A stretch of 64,000 nt of DNA from Craspedostauros australis (GCA_026770025.1 JAMXDE010000074.1:102593-166592); one strand, 5' to 3'. Counted from the stretch's first letter, positions 28,739 to 39,569 are shown. Program-made: numbers and translations. The notes: a model not told the origin generated them from the sequence alone.

Positions 28739-30085
28739 TTACATACATAACTTGGCATGCTGCTGCAACTTTTGACGCCCAAACAACCGCTTCTGATCCT
28801 TGAGCGCCTGCTTCAGGGTTTGGACGCGCGTCTCTTGCCGCACGATCTTGTCCTGCGCATACTGCCAGGCATCTGTGGTATGTCCATGGCGTCCTCGATT
28901 TTCCATCCGGTGCTTCAACATGGACTGCGAACGCCGCGCATCTTCGAGCCGCTCCTGATAATACTCCACCTGCTCCGCGAAGATGGCGAGGTACTCGTCG
29001 AGCGTGGAGAAGAAGAGGTTCGTGCGACGTTTGCCACCGCGATGCAGCAAGCTGGTCTGCAGCAGGCTCGTCATGGTCTGCAGGCTCTCCTTGAGATCGG
29101 ACGATTCGATCTGCGACCACCATTCCGACGACTCCAGGTTGCCCACCTGCGTCAGCATGAACTGCAAGGCCGCCTCGAAGAGGGTGTGCAAGGACAGTTG
29201 ATCGGCCAGCTGGATGAGGTAGAGGCAGTTGGACGTCGTGATGTTCTGCTCGAGAAGCGCGACGAGCTGCTGCACTTCCTCTGCGCATTGCAGGTAGTGG
29301 GCGATGCGGCAGGCTTCGGCCCAGTAGGTGAATGGGAGGCTGACCTTGATGCTTCTTTTGGTTTTGTAGTCGTCGTCGAAGTGGTCTTCACCGTCCTCCT
29401 CCTCTGTGGAATCGGTGGCGTAGCCATGCTTATAATGATGGTCACAATGGCCATCGTCGGTGTTGTCGTTGTTGATGTCGTGACTGGCCTCGCCCGCACC
29501 AGCATTGTAGTTGGCGCAGAGATAATCCAAGAACCGTTGCACGGTATCCGGGTCATATTCCACCAGCGAGAGCTTCAAATCGGAAGCGGAACTGCTGGAT
29601 GGTGCACGGATGTCAAATTCACTGTCACCATCAGCGTCATCTTTGGCCTCGCCCTTGGAACCATACATATGTCCCGATCTACCAAGCACGAAGATGGTAT
29701 CCGATGACGCTGCGAGATTCGGAAGCGGGTAGTCCAGCACCTTGATTGCTGTCTTCATCATGCCTTCATCAGCTTCCGCACCACTATTCGCACCACCATT
29801 CACACCATCCTCCACCTCAATGCCAACGACCTTACCTTGCCATGAACGCAGGATCGTCTTCTTCATGGCCTCGCTGCGCTTCGTTTCGCGATCCGTCTCT
29901 TCGAAGTACTCCTCCCATCGGTCCTTGGCATAGTCACTCTGCTGCTGCGCACGCTTCTCAGCATCAACCTTGTCGGATGGTGGTGGCTGATGCGCGTGCG
30001 AACGCAGTCCATTGCGGCGCAGCCAATCCTCTTCGGCTTCCAACGTCAAGCGCTGACCGTTGCGGGAGTTTGGATGATGGCTCAT
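28739..30085 (-). CDS. BTB/BACK-like protein with C-terminal coiled coil
   Basis: 448 aa. The ATG at 30085 (MSHHPNSRNGQRL) is the first in frame. Residues about 95-275 read as a diverged BTB fold: the DTIFVLGRSGHMY strand, then YDPDTVQRFLDYLCANY, typical of the region before the BTB hairpin, an acidic insert rich in Asp/Glu/His, and FTYWAEACRIAHYLQC. A BACK-like helical part follows (NCLYLIQLADQLSLHTLFEAA, about 278-300). The last 85 residues are charged and heptad-like (YYQERLEDARRSQSMLKHRM). BTB proteins dimerise and often act as substrate adaptors for cullin-3 ubiquitin ligases, but no Kelch or MATH domain is present. It is convergent with the ATPase gene and divergent from the tandem array. 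Confidence 0.62.
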   Translation of the reverse strand: MSHHPNSRNGQRLTLEAEEDWLRRNGLRSHAHQPPPSDKVDAEKRAQQQSDYAKDRWEEYFEETDRETKRSEAMKKTILRSWQGKVVGIEVEDGVNGGANSGAEADEGMMKTAIKVLDYPLPNLAASSDTIFVLGRSGHMYGSKGEAKDDADGDSEFDIRAPSSSSASDLKLSLVEYDPDTVQRFLDYLCANYNAGAGEASHDINNDNTDDGHCDHHYKHGYATDSTEEEDGEDHFDDDYKTKRSIKVSLPFTYWAEACRIAHYLQCAEEVQQLVALLEQNITTSNCLYLIQLADQLSLHTLFEAALQFMLTQVGNLESSEWWSQIESSDLKESLQTMTSLLQTSLLHRGGKRRTNLFFSTLDEYLAIFAEQVEYYQERLEDARRSQSMLKHRMENRGRHGHTTDAWQYAQDKIVRQETRVQTLKQALKDQKRLFGRQKLQQHAKLCM

Positions 30086-31118
30086 GTTGGATGGACGGAT
30101 GTATGGAAATATGGATGGATGGTAGAGATGCTGGACGACTATGCTGTGGAATATGATGGGATAGAGCACGGAAGAGAGTGAACCAGTTGCAGGACAGAGA
30201 AGTGCCGTTCCTGGAAGTATTATGGCAATGCACCTACAAGTACTTGTATGTGTGGTGTGGTTGCGACCTTTTGTGAGAGCATTGGGATTCCATTACCAAC
30301 CAACAGAACATCGGCTCCAAACGTGCGGAACCGAAAAAGATGAAATTCGGAACGAAGATCATCGATCTTGGCTCGTTCCACGACTGAGAAAAGTCGAATG
30401 AGTCATCTGTCCGCGGGAGTCCGAGACACGTTCGGATTTTTTGCGAAGCGCCCAAACCCGGATGGCGTCATCCGATCGTCACTTCGATGACCCAATGGGT
30501 GCAAAAAGCCGCAAATCCGATGTCAAAGTCACTCAAGTGCGCTCAGGTTGTTCCCGCAATAAATTTGAGTTCCGTTCACAACATGTGACACGAGGCCGGC
30601 GCACAAACGGATCGTTCCGACGACATCAACACTACAACGTTGTTCTGTTCTTCCACAAAATTGGTGTTGATGAGATCTTTCCGAGCGAACTGTCGGGGGT
30701 GGCTTCTCCGCACAATCACGTGATGGGGTTGAGGAACCTCGGCACACGAAGTTCCAGCGAACGGCCACAGAGACAATACCACACCATGACACGTGATGCG
30801 CGAGCGACACCTGGCTGCTATTCTGCGACAGATGCTTTCCCGCCCATCCACTTCCCCGTCTTCTCCATGGATACCGTGCCTATACGAGTGCTCCACCACC
30901 GATCATGAACACACCCCCAACCTGCCATCAACCCCAGTTGTGAAAAGAGACGACCAAAAAGCCCACCCACACAAGAGGGGAGTGTTCACCGCACGCGAAA
31001 ACCAACGAAGATGGCGGCTGGCGAAGGAATGGCAGCAGTTCCTGTTGCTGTTCGTTCTTTCCTTCCCCGGACTCCAAATCATCTCAGAAATCCTTCATCT
31101 CGTTGATGACGAAAAGCC
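30086..31118. other. Divergent promoter region, BTB gene and first array peptidase
   Basis: From about 30286 rightward this is the same sequence that recurs upstream of each peptidase copy in the array. The array boundary lies at 30286-30297, where GATTCCA and CCAACCAACAGAACATCGG begin to match copies 2-4. The left 200 bp are unique to the BTB promoter side. Confidence 0.6.
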
Positions 31119-34100
31119 ATGCATCCTCACTTCTGCCAACGAATCCTTGCTGCTGTGCTGCTTGCGGCGCTTGTCGCTACGGCAGCGGCATCCCCGATGT
31201 CAAGGTGGCTGGTGAGTACGAGCAAGATGGCAACTGTCACTGTTGTCTCGACGTGTGGGGGCTCCTTCTTTGCTGGCATTCTCGCCTTGCCGCATCCGCA
31301 TCCACAGACATACGCGTACGTGCATCCAATTCAATGATCTCATCCTCAACTCAACCATGATTCTGTACCTTGTATTATGCAATACATCACAACACATTAC
31401 GTCACGTCACGTCACTTCACGTCACGTCCTTCATCACAATACCAACAACTGAATCGAACTCGATTCAGATGCATGACGCTGCCTCGGGCGAACACAGTAT
31501 CCTACAGGAGCCATGCCTCGTCTCGGCACGTATCATTGGCGCTGCCGACGGAACGGATGCAACTGACTTATCTTGCATGCTCCAAGGCTCCGATGAGGAA
31601 GCACATGGGCCTGTGCATATGGCCATCGAAGGGCTGACGCTGGAATGGGCCAAGAACAACCATGCATGGCCAACTCCCTCTTCCAAGTCCACGTTGTTTC
31701 TGGAGGATGTCATCGTCGATGTCACTGACTTCTCCTTGAAGCTGCCGGACTTGAAGATCATCGATGACATGACGATCGAGCATCATCAACCAAGCCAGCA
31801 AAGCGATGGGCATGGACATGGACATGGTCGTTCTCTGACCACTCCTGATGTCTTTGGTTCTGGTGACAAGAAGTTCCTCCTCATCCAGGTCGTCTTCCAA
31901 ACCGACTATACAGTTCCCAAATCCCTCATCAAAGACGAGATTTTTGGCGCTCAGCCCAACTTCACCGACCAGTTCGCGGCCATGTCTTTTGACAAGCTGA
32001 GGCTCTCCACCATGCCCACGAATGGGACAGATGATGGGATTCTGACAATTGAGTTCCCCCCTGACGTTGATCCCACCACTCTCGAGGCAACAACAGTTGA
32101 TAATCTCGTCTCGCAATATCTGAAGCAGGAGGTCAAGATCTATGATGACTTTGATTTCTTCTTGATCATGGTCCCGTTCGGGTCGGATGATGGTGGAGCT
32201 GGTTGGGTCGGTAAGTGCCGACAAGGACCACACAACTTGTGTCTTCCATATCAACATTACGCACTGGTATCGGAATGAGCTCTGCCCGTGCTCATACTCC
32301 TATCCAACCCATCTCACTCCACCGTGGAATACCATCTTTCTTCCGTGCGAATCAAATTCTCCCGATGATCAATGCGCGCACCGATGGAACCGACACACCA
32401 CTGATTCACAGCGTACGCTTATTTCGACGAAAAGATCAGCATGTACAACGGTATCAGAAACTATCCAGGCACGCACTGGGCAACCAACCCTTCCGTCATC
32501 GTCCACGAACTCGGTCACAACTTTGGGCTTGGCCATTCCAATCGGGATGGGGTAGAGTACGAAGATTCCAGGTAAGCGCAGCCAATGCGTCAGGAGAGAG
32601 AGAGGTTGAAGACGATCTGTGACATTCTGCATCAACCATTGTAGACGGATGGACGATCGGACGCAAGAACGCACACAATCGAACTCCGGAGAGAGCACAC
32701 TGGAGGCGTCTGCCATGTTCTGGTCCTCATCACATGACAAGTACCCTCTTTCTCGTTCGAAGCCCATCTAACCCCAGTCTTCGTGGATCCTCTTCCTCAT
32801 TGTTGCCGTTTTCGGCCAATGGATTCCAACCCCAACATCGACTATTATTTCGCAGCGGCACGATGGGCAGGCCAATTTATAGTTCATTTTTTAATGAATC
32901 GCTGACCGATAAGGTGGGGTACAACGGTAAGTGCTATGGTGCCGTTGCTTTGTGGAGAGCAAGGGCCCAGATGATTCCGTTCCAGGAGGAGTCTTGTCAC
33001 CTCATCGCACGCGATGTGATACGATGCGATGCGATGCTCTACGTACACTGCCTCACCAATCGTTACCTTCTCCATCGTTTCGTTCTTTGCGTCCACGACA
33101 AATCATTTCACACCCTCATGTTCATGCTGCAAACCTACCTCTTCAATATCATTACTCATGCGCCTGCCCCTCCACCACATAGGTGCCAAGAGCTGGGTGA
33201 TGGGGTGGTACTCCGATCAGACCACATTGCTCACCGGAGGTCAAGACATCGACTTCGAGGGAAGGCTCTGCGGAGCGGTCGATTATGACCCCGCTGACAC
33301 CAGTTTCGACGTCATCATCCGAATTGACGATCCTGAGAGTGAATTGAACTACTACATCGCCTTCAACAGAGCCATTGGCTTCAACGCCGATTCTCCACTG
33401 GGCAGGGATCAGGTCCTCGTGACAAGGGCACAAGACCACGGCACCACCCAGAGGCGATTCTCTCATCTGGAGGCCATCCTGGACATGACAGAACCATCGT
33501 ACAGAATTGATGCCCAGTCGTCTGTGTTGGATGGGATCTATATTTCGGTATCCAACATCGATGATGACTCGGCCACACCCATGTGTGCGACAGTGAGCGT
33601 GAAACTGGACCGCAGTCGATCACCAACCGCGACACCATCCGGTTCTGCGGCACCATCAATGTCATCACTCCCATCGAATGTTCCAACCGAAACTTGCGAA
33701 GCGTGGGAGTTCACAACGCCCAGCGAAGCTCGCTCAACTGAGCGCACTGAGTCATTCAGATTCGATGTTCGTATACTGAACAGCACCGAATTCACCGCCA
33801 TCAAGGTCTCCGTGGCTGCTGAATTCACCAACATGCCATACACGATCTTCTTCCGCCCAAGCACCTGGGATGCCGATGGCAACTGGACTCAGATTGCATC
33901 AGGAAACAACGGAGACAAGGACTCATCTGGCTTCTCCCCCTCCCTCGTATTTGACCAGCCCGTGGTGGTGTCTGCGGAGGATGACATTGTATCCTTCCGC
34001 ATTGACATGGCCGACAGGTTGAGGACTTTGGCCTCGGAATTTCCGATTGTGATCCCAGAGAGATTCTTCGAGTGCCCAGACTGCCCATTCGAGGTATTCA

Positions 34101-34960
34101 CCGGACAAGGTAGCCTCGAAGTTGGAAACAGACCGCCCAATTACCGCGATGGGTTCCCCGTCTTTTACGGCGTCCTCAAATTCTGTCCGGAGCTGATCAC
34201 CGAGATGCCAACTAGATCTGCTTCCCCCACTACGACAGCATCGCCAACAATCCAGCCATCCGCAGGCCCCACACAGGCACCAACAGACACCTGCCGCGAC
34301 GCAAAAACAGCAGGTCTCCCAAGATCATTCTATTTCGACACGGTCGCTTCAGTGCGACACGACATTCAGATTCTGGATAGTGTCGACATCACAGGCATGA
34401 GGCTTGTCCTGCCATTGACGGGGAACCAAACTTTCACAATCTTCTATCGCCCAAGTACTTGGGATGCACCCGGGAATTGGACAGAACTTGCATCGGGAAC
34501 GATCGAGGCCAGAGGTGATGATGAATTCACAGACGTGATTTCATTCGATCAACCTTTGGCTGTGTCCGAAAGCGACGGCATGATCTCCATCCGCATCGAT
34601 ACACTAACGAGCACGGGGAACCAATTCACGGAAGACATCATTCCCATCCCTCCAGACTGGCTTGATTGCGACAATTGCCCATTCACTATCTTTACGGGAA
34701 CGGCGAGTGAGGTTGTCGGTGATAATCCTCCTCCTCTCTACGGTGGCGCCTTTGAGTACTTCATGGGTTCACTGGAATTCTGCAACGGCAACTCGAAGAT
34801 GCCGTCATCCACGCCGTCGTCCTTCCCTTCCTCTCAACCATCTTACATGCGCAGCACCAAGGGGGCGAAATCATACAAATCGAAAAAGTCATCAAAGGAG
34901 AGCAAGACGAAGTCATCCAAGTCACCCAAATCAAGCAAGTCGCCGAAGAGCTCCAAATGA
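31119..34960 (+). CDS. Secreted M11 (gametolysin-like) zinc metallopeptidase, copy 1, five exons
   Basis: Proposed exons: 31119-31211, 31469-32210, 32412-32571, 32856-32926, 33183-34960, all GT-AG, joining in frame to 947 aa. Exon 1 encodes a signal peptide (RILAAVLLAALVATAAASP). Exon 2 ends with YDDFDFFLIMVPFG and joins to AYAYFDEKISMYNG. Exon 3 carries the zinc site HELGHNFGLGHSN (H310, E311, H314, H320) and exon 4 the Met-turn SGTMG. Exon 5 opens with GAKSWVMGWYSD, as in M11 enzymes. After the catalytic domain come PS/T-rich linkers and two about 150-aa beta-rich repeats (about 526-695 and 725-890), each with RPSTWDA and a CxxCPF motif. The last 38 residues are Lys/Ser repeats, silaffin-like. 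M11 enzymes degrade cell-wall glycoproteins; wall remodelling is a fair inference. The intron model is supported by conserved splice sites in copies 2 and 3. Confidence 0.85.
31399..31424 (+). promoter_or_regulatory. ACGTCA cluster in intron 1, peptidase copy 1
   Basis: Four ACGTCA words (complement TGACGT) lie within 26 bp of the first intron. TGACGT is the core of CRE/bZIP sites, including the CO2/cAMP-responsive elements described in diatom carbonic anhydrase promoters. Copies 2 and 3 keep three. A regulatory role is inferred, since the cluster could also be a simple repeat. Confidence 0.4.
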
Positions 34961-35586
34961 GACCACTCAATGAGTATGGATACTCGTGCATCCAGCTCCT
35001 GTTGCAGCAATGAAGGCAGATGGTGGTCTCTCACCAGGCTGTGTCACAATCCTTGACCATGGGATGAGGGATACCATCGAAGCCCGAGGATTGAAGAATG
35101 AACGATCTACTCCATGATATGATACATGTTATAGCATCTTCACAGAAGCACATACATACGTACATTACCAATCTCCTCCGTCCGCATAGCTCGTATTATC
35201 GTATGCAGACCGCTCGCAGAATACTGCTTGTACGTATGGTAGGTGTGCTTGCTACCATTTTGATCGGATTCATGTTTATTCCGTGGTGATACGCTCCGGG
35301 TACGAGGACTGCATGAAATCCATTCTCATACCCAGCAGCATTCATATAATACAATAGTATTATGGACCAGGAGAAAAGAGCGAAACTGGAAGCGTTGGAA
35401 GTCTCTGGAGAGAGAGAGAGAGAGAGAGAGGATATCGCTTCTCAGTTCCACAGCATCTGCGTGTCCGAGTATGGTAGGCATCGGCAAATCTGCGAATGCC
35501 TCATGGAGTCGCAACGCAAACGGCCGGTGGCCATGGCCAGGTCTCGCGGCTTGCCTCATTTCCTCCATCCTCGACCCGTTGGTGGC
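34961..35586. other. Convergent spacer between peptidase and membrane-protein genes
   Basis: 3' regions of two convergent genes. It holds an ACATACATACGTACATT stretch and a GA microsatellite at about 35408-35430. The microsatellite length differs between array copies (copy 2 at 43675-43701, copy 3 at about 52538-52566). Confidence 0.6.
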
Positions 35587-37114
35587 CTACGAATGAACAC
35601 GGTAGTGCTCCCTGGTCCATCCAATTGTCGCCGTTGGCACGATATCTGTGAACGGCATCAGCTCCTCCACGAGGCTCACGTACTTCAAGCTGGAGTGGAC
35701 GGAGTCGTACATGGCCATCACTGGTATGGATTGGATCGGCGTGCATATCACATCGCACAGTTTGCCGACGACCGGCAACAGGTACGACGATGAATCCACG
35801 AAGCCTATCGCCAACGACACCCACAGGGAGTTGGGATCGGTCGACAGAACGTGCCGCACGAGGCTGATGGGTGTTGGGCGCGGTCCAGTTTGATAGATCA
35901 GTTGCTGCGCTGCCTTGGATGACAACAGCAACGAATCGGCGAAGGGTATGAACACCGTGCCGCCAATACGTTCGCGTCCATGCCGTGTGCTGGAATACAT
36001 CGCGAGGCCGGACGCGACGATTGAGGGGGTCGCGATGATGAAGAACGACAACGTGACGGGCATGAAAACGAGGAGCGTGCCCATCATGATGGGCGACGCC
36101 ACCACGATGACCGTGATGAGCGGAACCAATGGCAGGAGAATCATGTTGGAGGATGTCGGTAGGCGTATCTTGGATGCAGCGTCCCGTATCCAATCATCGG
36201 ATGGATCGATGAGATGGAACCACCATTGTGCGATGGCGATGAACGCTGCGATTTCGGGTCGGTACGGGGCATCCAGATGAACCTTGACTCGAATGGTCGG
36301 TGATGGATTGTCGCTGACGCCATCGCCAACCGATGAAGCGAAGTATCTTGCCGCGGCCAATGCTGCCGCCGTAGGAGTAGTTGCAGATTGTCTGCAGCAT
36401 TCGGCATCCTTCGAGTTGTTGCTGTTGTTGCTGCTACTGCTGCTTCAGGTGGTGATGGCGATGGCGATTGGATGAAATTGAGAATCTGCCAGGATGTTTA
36501 GTGAATGCGCAAATCGTTGAGCGAGAGCTTCGTTTCCAGATTGAGATCTGGGTCATCATGGATCACGCAGATCGTCGCGGTCGATCTGCGCAGCTGCGGA
36601 AAGGGCTTTTCGTATTGACGTTGTTCTCGCTATCCGTTGATGAAGTGCGCATGTTGGATGATACAGCTGCCGATGCTGGCGCGGATGAATTGCCAGGGCT
36701 GAACCGCGAGGAGTTGCGATCCTCGTGCTTGGCAAGCAGAGGCCCTGTGGAAACAGTCACGTTGCCAATGTTCATGATCACCGCAATGGGCTGACGACTC
36801 GTTGTAAGATCGTAGACGGAGAGGATGGCGGCCTCCAGATAGCCTTCATCCACAATGCTGCCACTTGTGTCAGTTGCCATGTTCGTGGCTCGACTGGTCG
36901 GCGCCCTTTGTGATGATGTGCTGTGATCTGTTGCGGCGGAACTTGATAGCAAAGACGAGGGAAGGATTCCAAAACCTGTGGTCGTTCGCATGCTGCGGTC
37001 GTTGCTGGCACTGCTGTTGGCGTTGGCACTGCTGTTGGCGTTGGTGTTGGTGTTGCCGATGCTCCCAGCATTCTCGTCTTCGTTTCTCGCCATGGTGGTT
37101 GTGGAAGGCAGCAT
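35587..37114 (-). pseudogene. Multi-pass membrane protein with possible C2-like N-terminus, copy 1 (disrupted or spliced)
   Basis: The first in-frame ATG is at 37114. The N-terminal part (to about 36600) is Asn/Ala/Ser-rich, then GYLEAAILSVYDL, MNIGNVTVSTGP and KHEDRNSSRF, a beta-strand pattern resembling a C2-type domain. The continuation RRSTATICVIHDDPDLNLET lies in a second frame and meets a TAA in RIH*TSWQILNF. A third frame carries the conserved membrane part, about 257 codons (35587-36360): HLDAPYRPEIAAFIAIAQWWF, hydrophobic segments MILLPLVPLITVIVVASPIM and LLVFMPVTLSFFIIATPSI, then GPRPTPISLVRHVL and SSSYLLPVVGKLCDV, ending FTDIVPTATIGW. I think similar proteins occur in other diatoms, but have no name or function for them. 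Either unusual introns or mutations explain the frame changes. Confidence 0.5.
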
Positions 37115-37357
37115 GCGAAAGTTGTCTCCAAACGACGTGCCTGCGTAGTTGTTGTGTTTATCCTTTTGTAGACCTGGTTGCGATTGTAACTGGAAGCATA
37201 ATTGTACCAGCACGCTCGCGGACTGCTCTCTCTCTCTCTATGGTATTCTCAATGGTATTCTCAACCTGCTGTGAATTGAATGCTCGAACCCTGCCACTTG
37301 CGCTCTCCTTGATGATGTTCCTCTGTCATTCAGGTGTCGCCTCAGCAGGCTGCAGCC
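37115..37357. other. Spacer between HA gene stop and membrane-protein gene start, with CT tract
   Basis: Short same-strand spacer. It contains a CT dinucleotide tract at about 37226-37240 that is longer in copy 2 (about 45469-45492) and copy 4 (about 62480-62509). On the transcribed strand this is a GA tract in the presumed leader of the membrane-protein gene. Confidence 0.6.
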
Positions 37358-38455
37358 TCATATATCCCCCTCTTCGATGCTTGTCTCCATCTCGGTCGGG
37401 ATGGCTAACGCGATGCCTTGTTCGAATGGAGTGCCAGCATAAATGTCTGCGCGCGTGACCGTGCCTGAACGAGCTGCCTTGGCTGCCGACTTCGTTGGCG
37501 ACGTTGCTGGTCTCTTGCGCTCCTTCTTCTTCTTTTTCGACCTTTTCATGCTCGGTCGCCTGTTCGCGCCGTCATCCTGCGCGGAGCGTTTGCGCGGGTG
37601 GTCCCCTGCCTCCACGCTGTCGTTGACAACATCTGCATCTACAGCTGTGGCGGCATTTGTGCTCATGCTGCTCACACCGCCAGCGACGGCATCGACCGAT
37701 TCATTGTTCCCACCATCAGCGTCCTCGCCAGCGCCTTCATCGTGCAGCCTCCTCTGCCGAGGAGAAGATGATCTTGGAACGCCGTTGCCCCAATCGAACC
37801 CAATCTCATTCAGAAGCTTCTTGCGATCATCCCGAATGATCGTCTGCGTGTGAAACCAAGTCTTCTTGCGTCGCTGCGTCGTGACCCACAGCGCCAACGA
37901 TTTGTGCTTCTTGTCGTTGAAGCGCACGTTGCATGTACCGTGCTGCGCCTTGTAGTCCTTCAGCTGCTGGTACATCCTGTGCCATTTCCTGTCATGCGTG
38001 CTCATGTCCAGCGGCTTCTTGCGGATGGCGCTCGCCTTGACCGCCCAAACGAAGTTGATGCTGTTGAGCTTGGCCTTGCGCCGATCGCTGAGCTTGTTCT
38101 TTCGGTTCAGCTTGCGCTGATTCGACACCCAGATGCCCAGGCTGGGGTCCAGATCGAAATCCAGCGGCACCACGCAATGTCCTTCGCCATCATGGAACCG
38201 CCGCAATCGATCGAAGATGGCATCCCACTTGTCATCGGCGTTGGGGTCCTTGCCGGCAAGGTCGTAGCCGATGGATCGCAGCTGCTCCTTCTGATCGTCC
38301 GACAACGTCTTCCTTCTGCGCTGGCCTGCCGCCCACTTGGCCAGCATGCGCGTCTCGCCCGCGTAGGGAACGTCGCAGTGGCCATGGAATTTGACGAACG
38401 CCTTCAGGCGATCGAAGTTGCTCTGCCAAACAGAGGATGGTCGTCCGCCTGCCAT
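37358..38455 (-). CDS. Helicase-associated (HA) domain protein, copy 1
   Basis: 365 aa from the ATG at 38455 (MAGGRPSSVWQSNFDRLKAF). Three HA domains (PF03457 type) lie in tandem: about 8-70 (VKFHGHCDVPYAGE, LAKWAAGQRRRKTLSDDQ), about 80-145 (GEGHCVVPLDFDLD, LGIWVSNQRKLNRKNKLS) and about 165-235 (QHGTCNVRFNDKKHKSLALW). A Ser/Asp/Ala-rich part follows, then a strongly basic KRSKKKKKERKRPATSP stretch, a likely nuclear localisation signal. HA repeats without any helicase are abundant in diatoms and are thought to bind nucleic acid; the precise role is unknown. The gene has one exon. The stop lies 243 bp upstream of the next minus-strand ATG. It is divergent from the peptidase of the following unit. 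Confidence 0.87.
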   Translation of the reverse strand: MAGGRPSSVWQSNFDRLKAFVKFHGHCDVPYAGETRMLAKWAAGQRRRKTLSDDQKEQLRSIGYDLAGKDPNADDKWDAIFDRLRRFHDGEGHCVVPLDFDLDPSLGIWVSNQRKLNRKNKLSDRRKAKLNSINFVWAVKASAIRKKPLDMSTHDRKWHRMYQQLKDYKAQHGTCNVRFNDKKHKSLALWVTTQRRKKTWFHTQTIIRDDRKKLLNEIGFDWGNGVPRSSSPRQRRLHDEGAGEDADGGNNESVDAVAGGVSSMSTNAATAVDADVVNDSVEAGDHPRKRSAQDDGANRRPSMKRSKKKKKERKRPATSPTKSAAKAARSGTVTRADIYAGTPFEQGIALAIPTEMETSIEEGDI

Positions 38456-39289
38456 CGTCTGTGTATTCCATGACAATATATTATTCCTCCGTTCCGAAAT
38501 GATTGCAACTTATCTGTTTTGCGGCATAGCTGCGCGACTGGATGGCGCACAGAGGAAAGAAACAGATTCCAAACAACAGAACATCGGCTCCAAACATGCG
38601 GAACCGAAAAAGATGAAATTCGGAACGAAGATCATCGATCTTGACTCGTTCCACGACTAATACAAGTCGAGTGAGTCAATTTCATCCGGGATTCCTTGAC
38701 ACTTTTTTGCGAAGCGCCCAAACCCGGATGGCGTCATCCGATCGTCACTTCGATGACCCAATGGGCGCAAAATGCCACAAATCCGATGTCACAATCACTC
38801 AAGTGCGCTCAGGGTAGTTCCACTCACAAATTTGAGTTCCGTTGACAACGTGTGACACAAGATTGGTCCATAAATTGATCGTCGTGAGCGACATCGACAC
38901 GACAAATTTGTTCTGTTCGTCCATAAAATTGGTGGTGATCGGACGTTTCCAAGTGAGCTGTTGGGGCGGCTCCCTCACAAAATCATGTATGAAATTGAGA
39001 AACCTTGGCACACAGAGTTCCAGCGAACGGCCACAGAGACAGCACCATGCCAATACGAGTGCTCCACCACCGATCATGAACACATCCCCAACCTCGCATC
39101 AACCCCAGTTGCGACAAGAGGCGACCGAAAATCCCACCCACACAAGAGGGAAGCGTTCACCGCACGCGAAAACCAACGAAGGTGGTGGCTGGCGAAGGAA
39201 TGGCAGCAGTTCCTGTTTCTGTTCGTTCCTTCCTTCCTCGGACTCCAAATCATCTCATAAATCCTTCATCTCGTTGATGACGAAAAGCC
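38456..39289. promoter_or_regulatory. Divergent intergenic region, HA copy 1 / peptidase copy 2
   Basis: 834 bp between two divergent start codons, containing the junction of array copies 1 and 2 (about 38560). The equivalents are 46707-47541 and about 55506-56306. It must contain promoters for both genes. No core element could be assigned. Confidence 0.5.
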
Positions 39290-39569
39290 ATGCATTCTCA
39301 CTTCTGCCAACGAATCCTTGCTGCTGTGCTGCTTGCGGCGCTTGTCGCTACGGCAGCGGCATCCCCGATGTCAAGGTGGCTGGTGAGTACGAGCAAGATG
39401 GCAACTGTCACTGTTGTCTCGACGTGTGGGGGCTCCTTCTTTGCTGGCATTCTTGCCTTGCCGCATCCGCATCCACAGACATACGCGTACGTGCATCCAA
39501 TTCAATGATCTCATCCTCAACTCAACCATGATTCTGTACCTTGTATTATGCAATACATCACAACACATT

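Larger units (their letters stand above)
30286..38560. repeat. Tandem array unit, copy 1
   Basis: First of four direct copies of an about 8.2-kb segment. The shared word AACAGAACATCGGC occurs at 30302, 38574 and 46826, and in an indel-altered form at 55620, giving spacings of 8272, 8252 and 8794 bp. The unit holds a peptidase gene (+), a membrane-protein gene (-) and an HA-domain gene (-). Copy 1 is the best preserved. Confidence 0.93.

Noticed and set aside
33029-33182. Open frame extending upstream of peptidase exon 5 as a separate start
   Set aside because: This stretch lies between conserved GT and AG sites and differs freely between copies. Splicing at 33183 gives the M11 sequence YNGAKSWVMGWYSD.
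36563-36600. Tiny intron (about 29 bp) to join the first two frames of the membrane-protein gene
   Set aside because: A GT-AG pair exists, but the length is implausibly short and there is no support. The gene is left as disrupted or unresolved.
39371-39568. Short frames repeated in every array copy around intron 1 (for example 31200-31397, 47623-47820)
   Set aside because: They recur only because the whole unit is duplicated. They sit in the intron, with no start context or domain.
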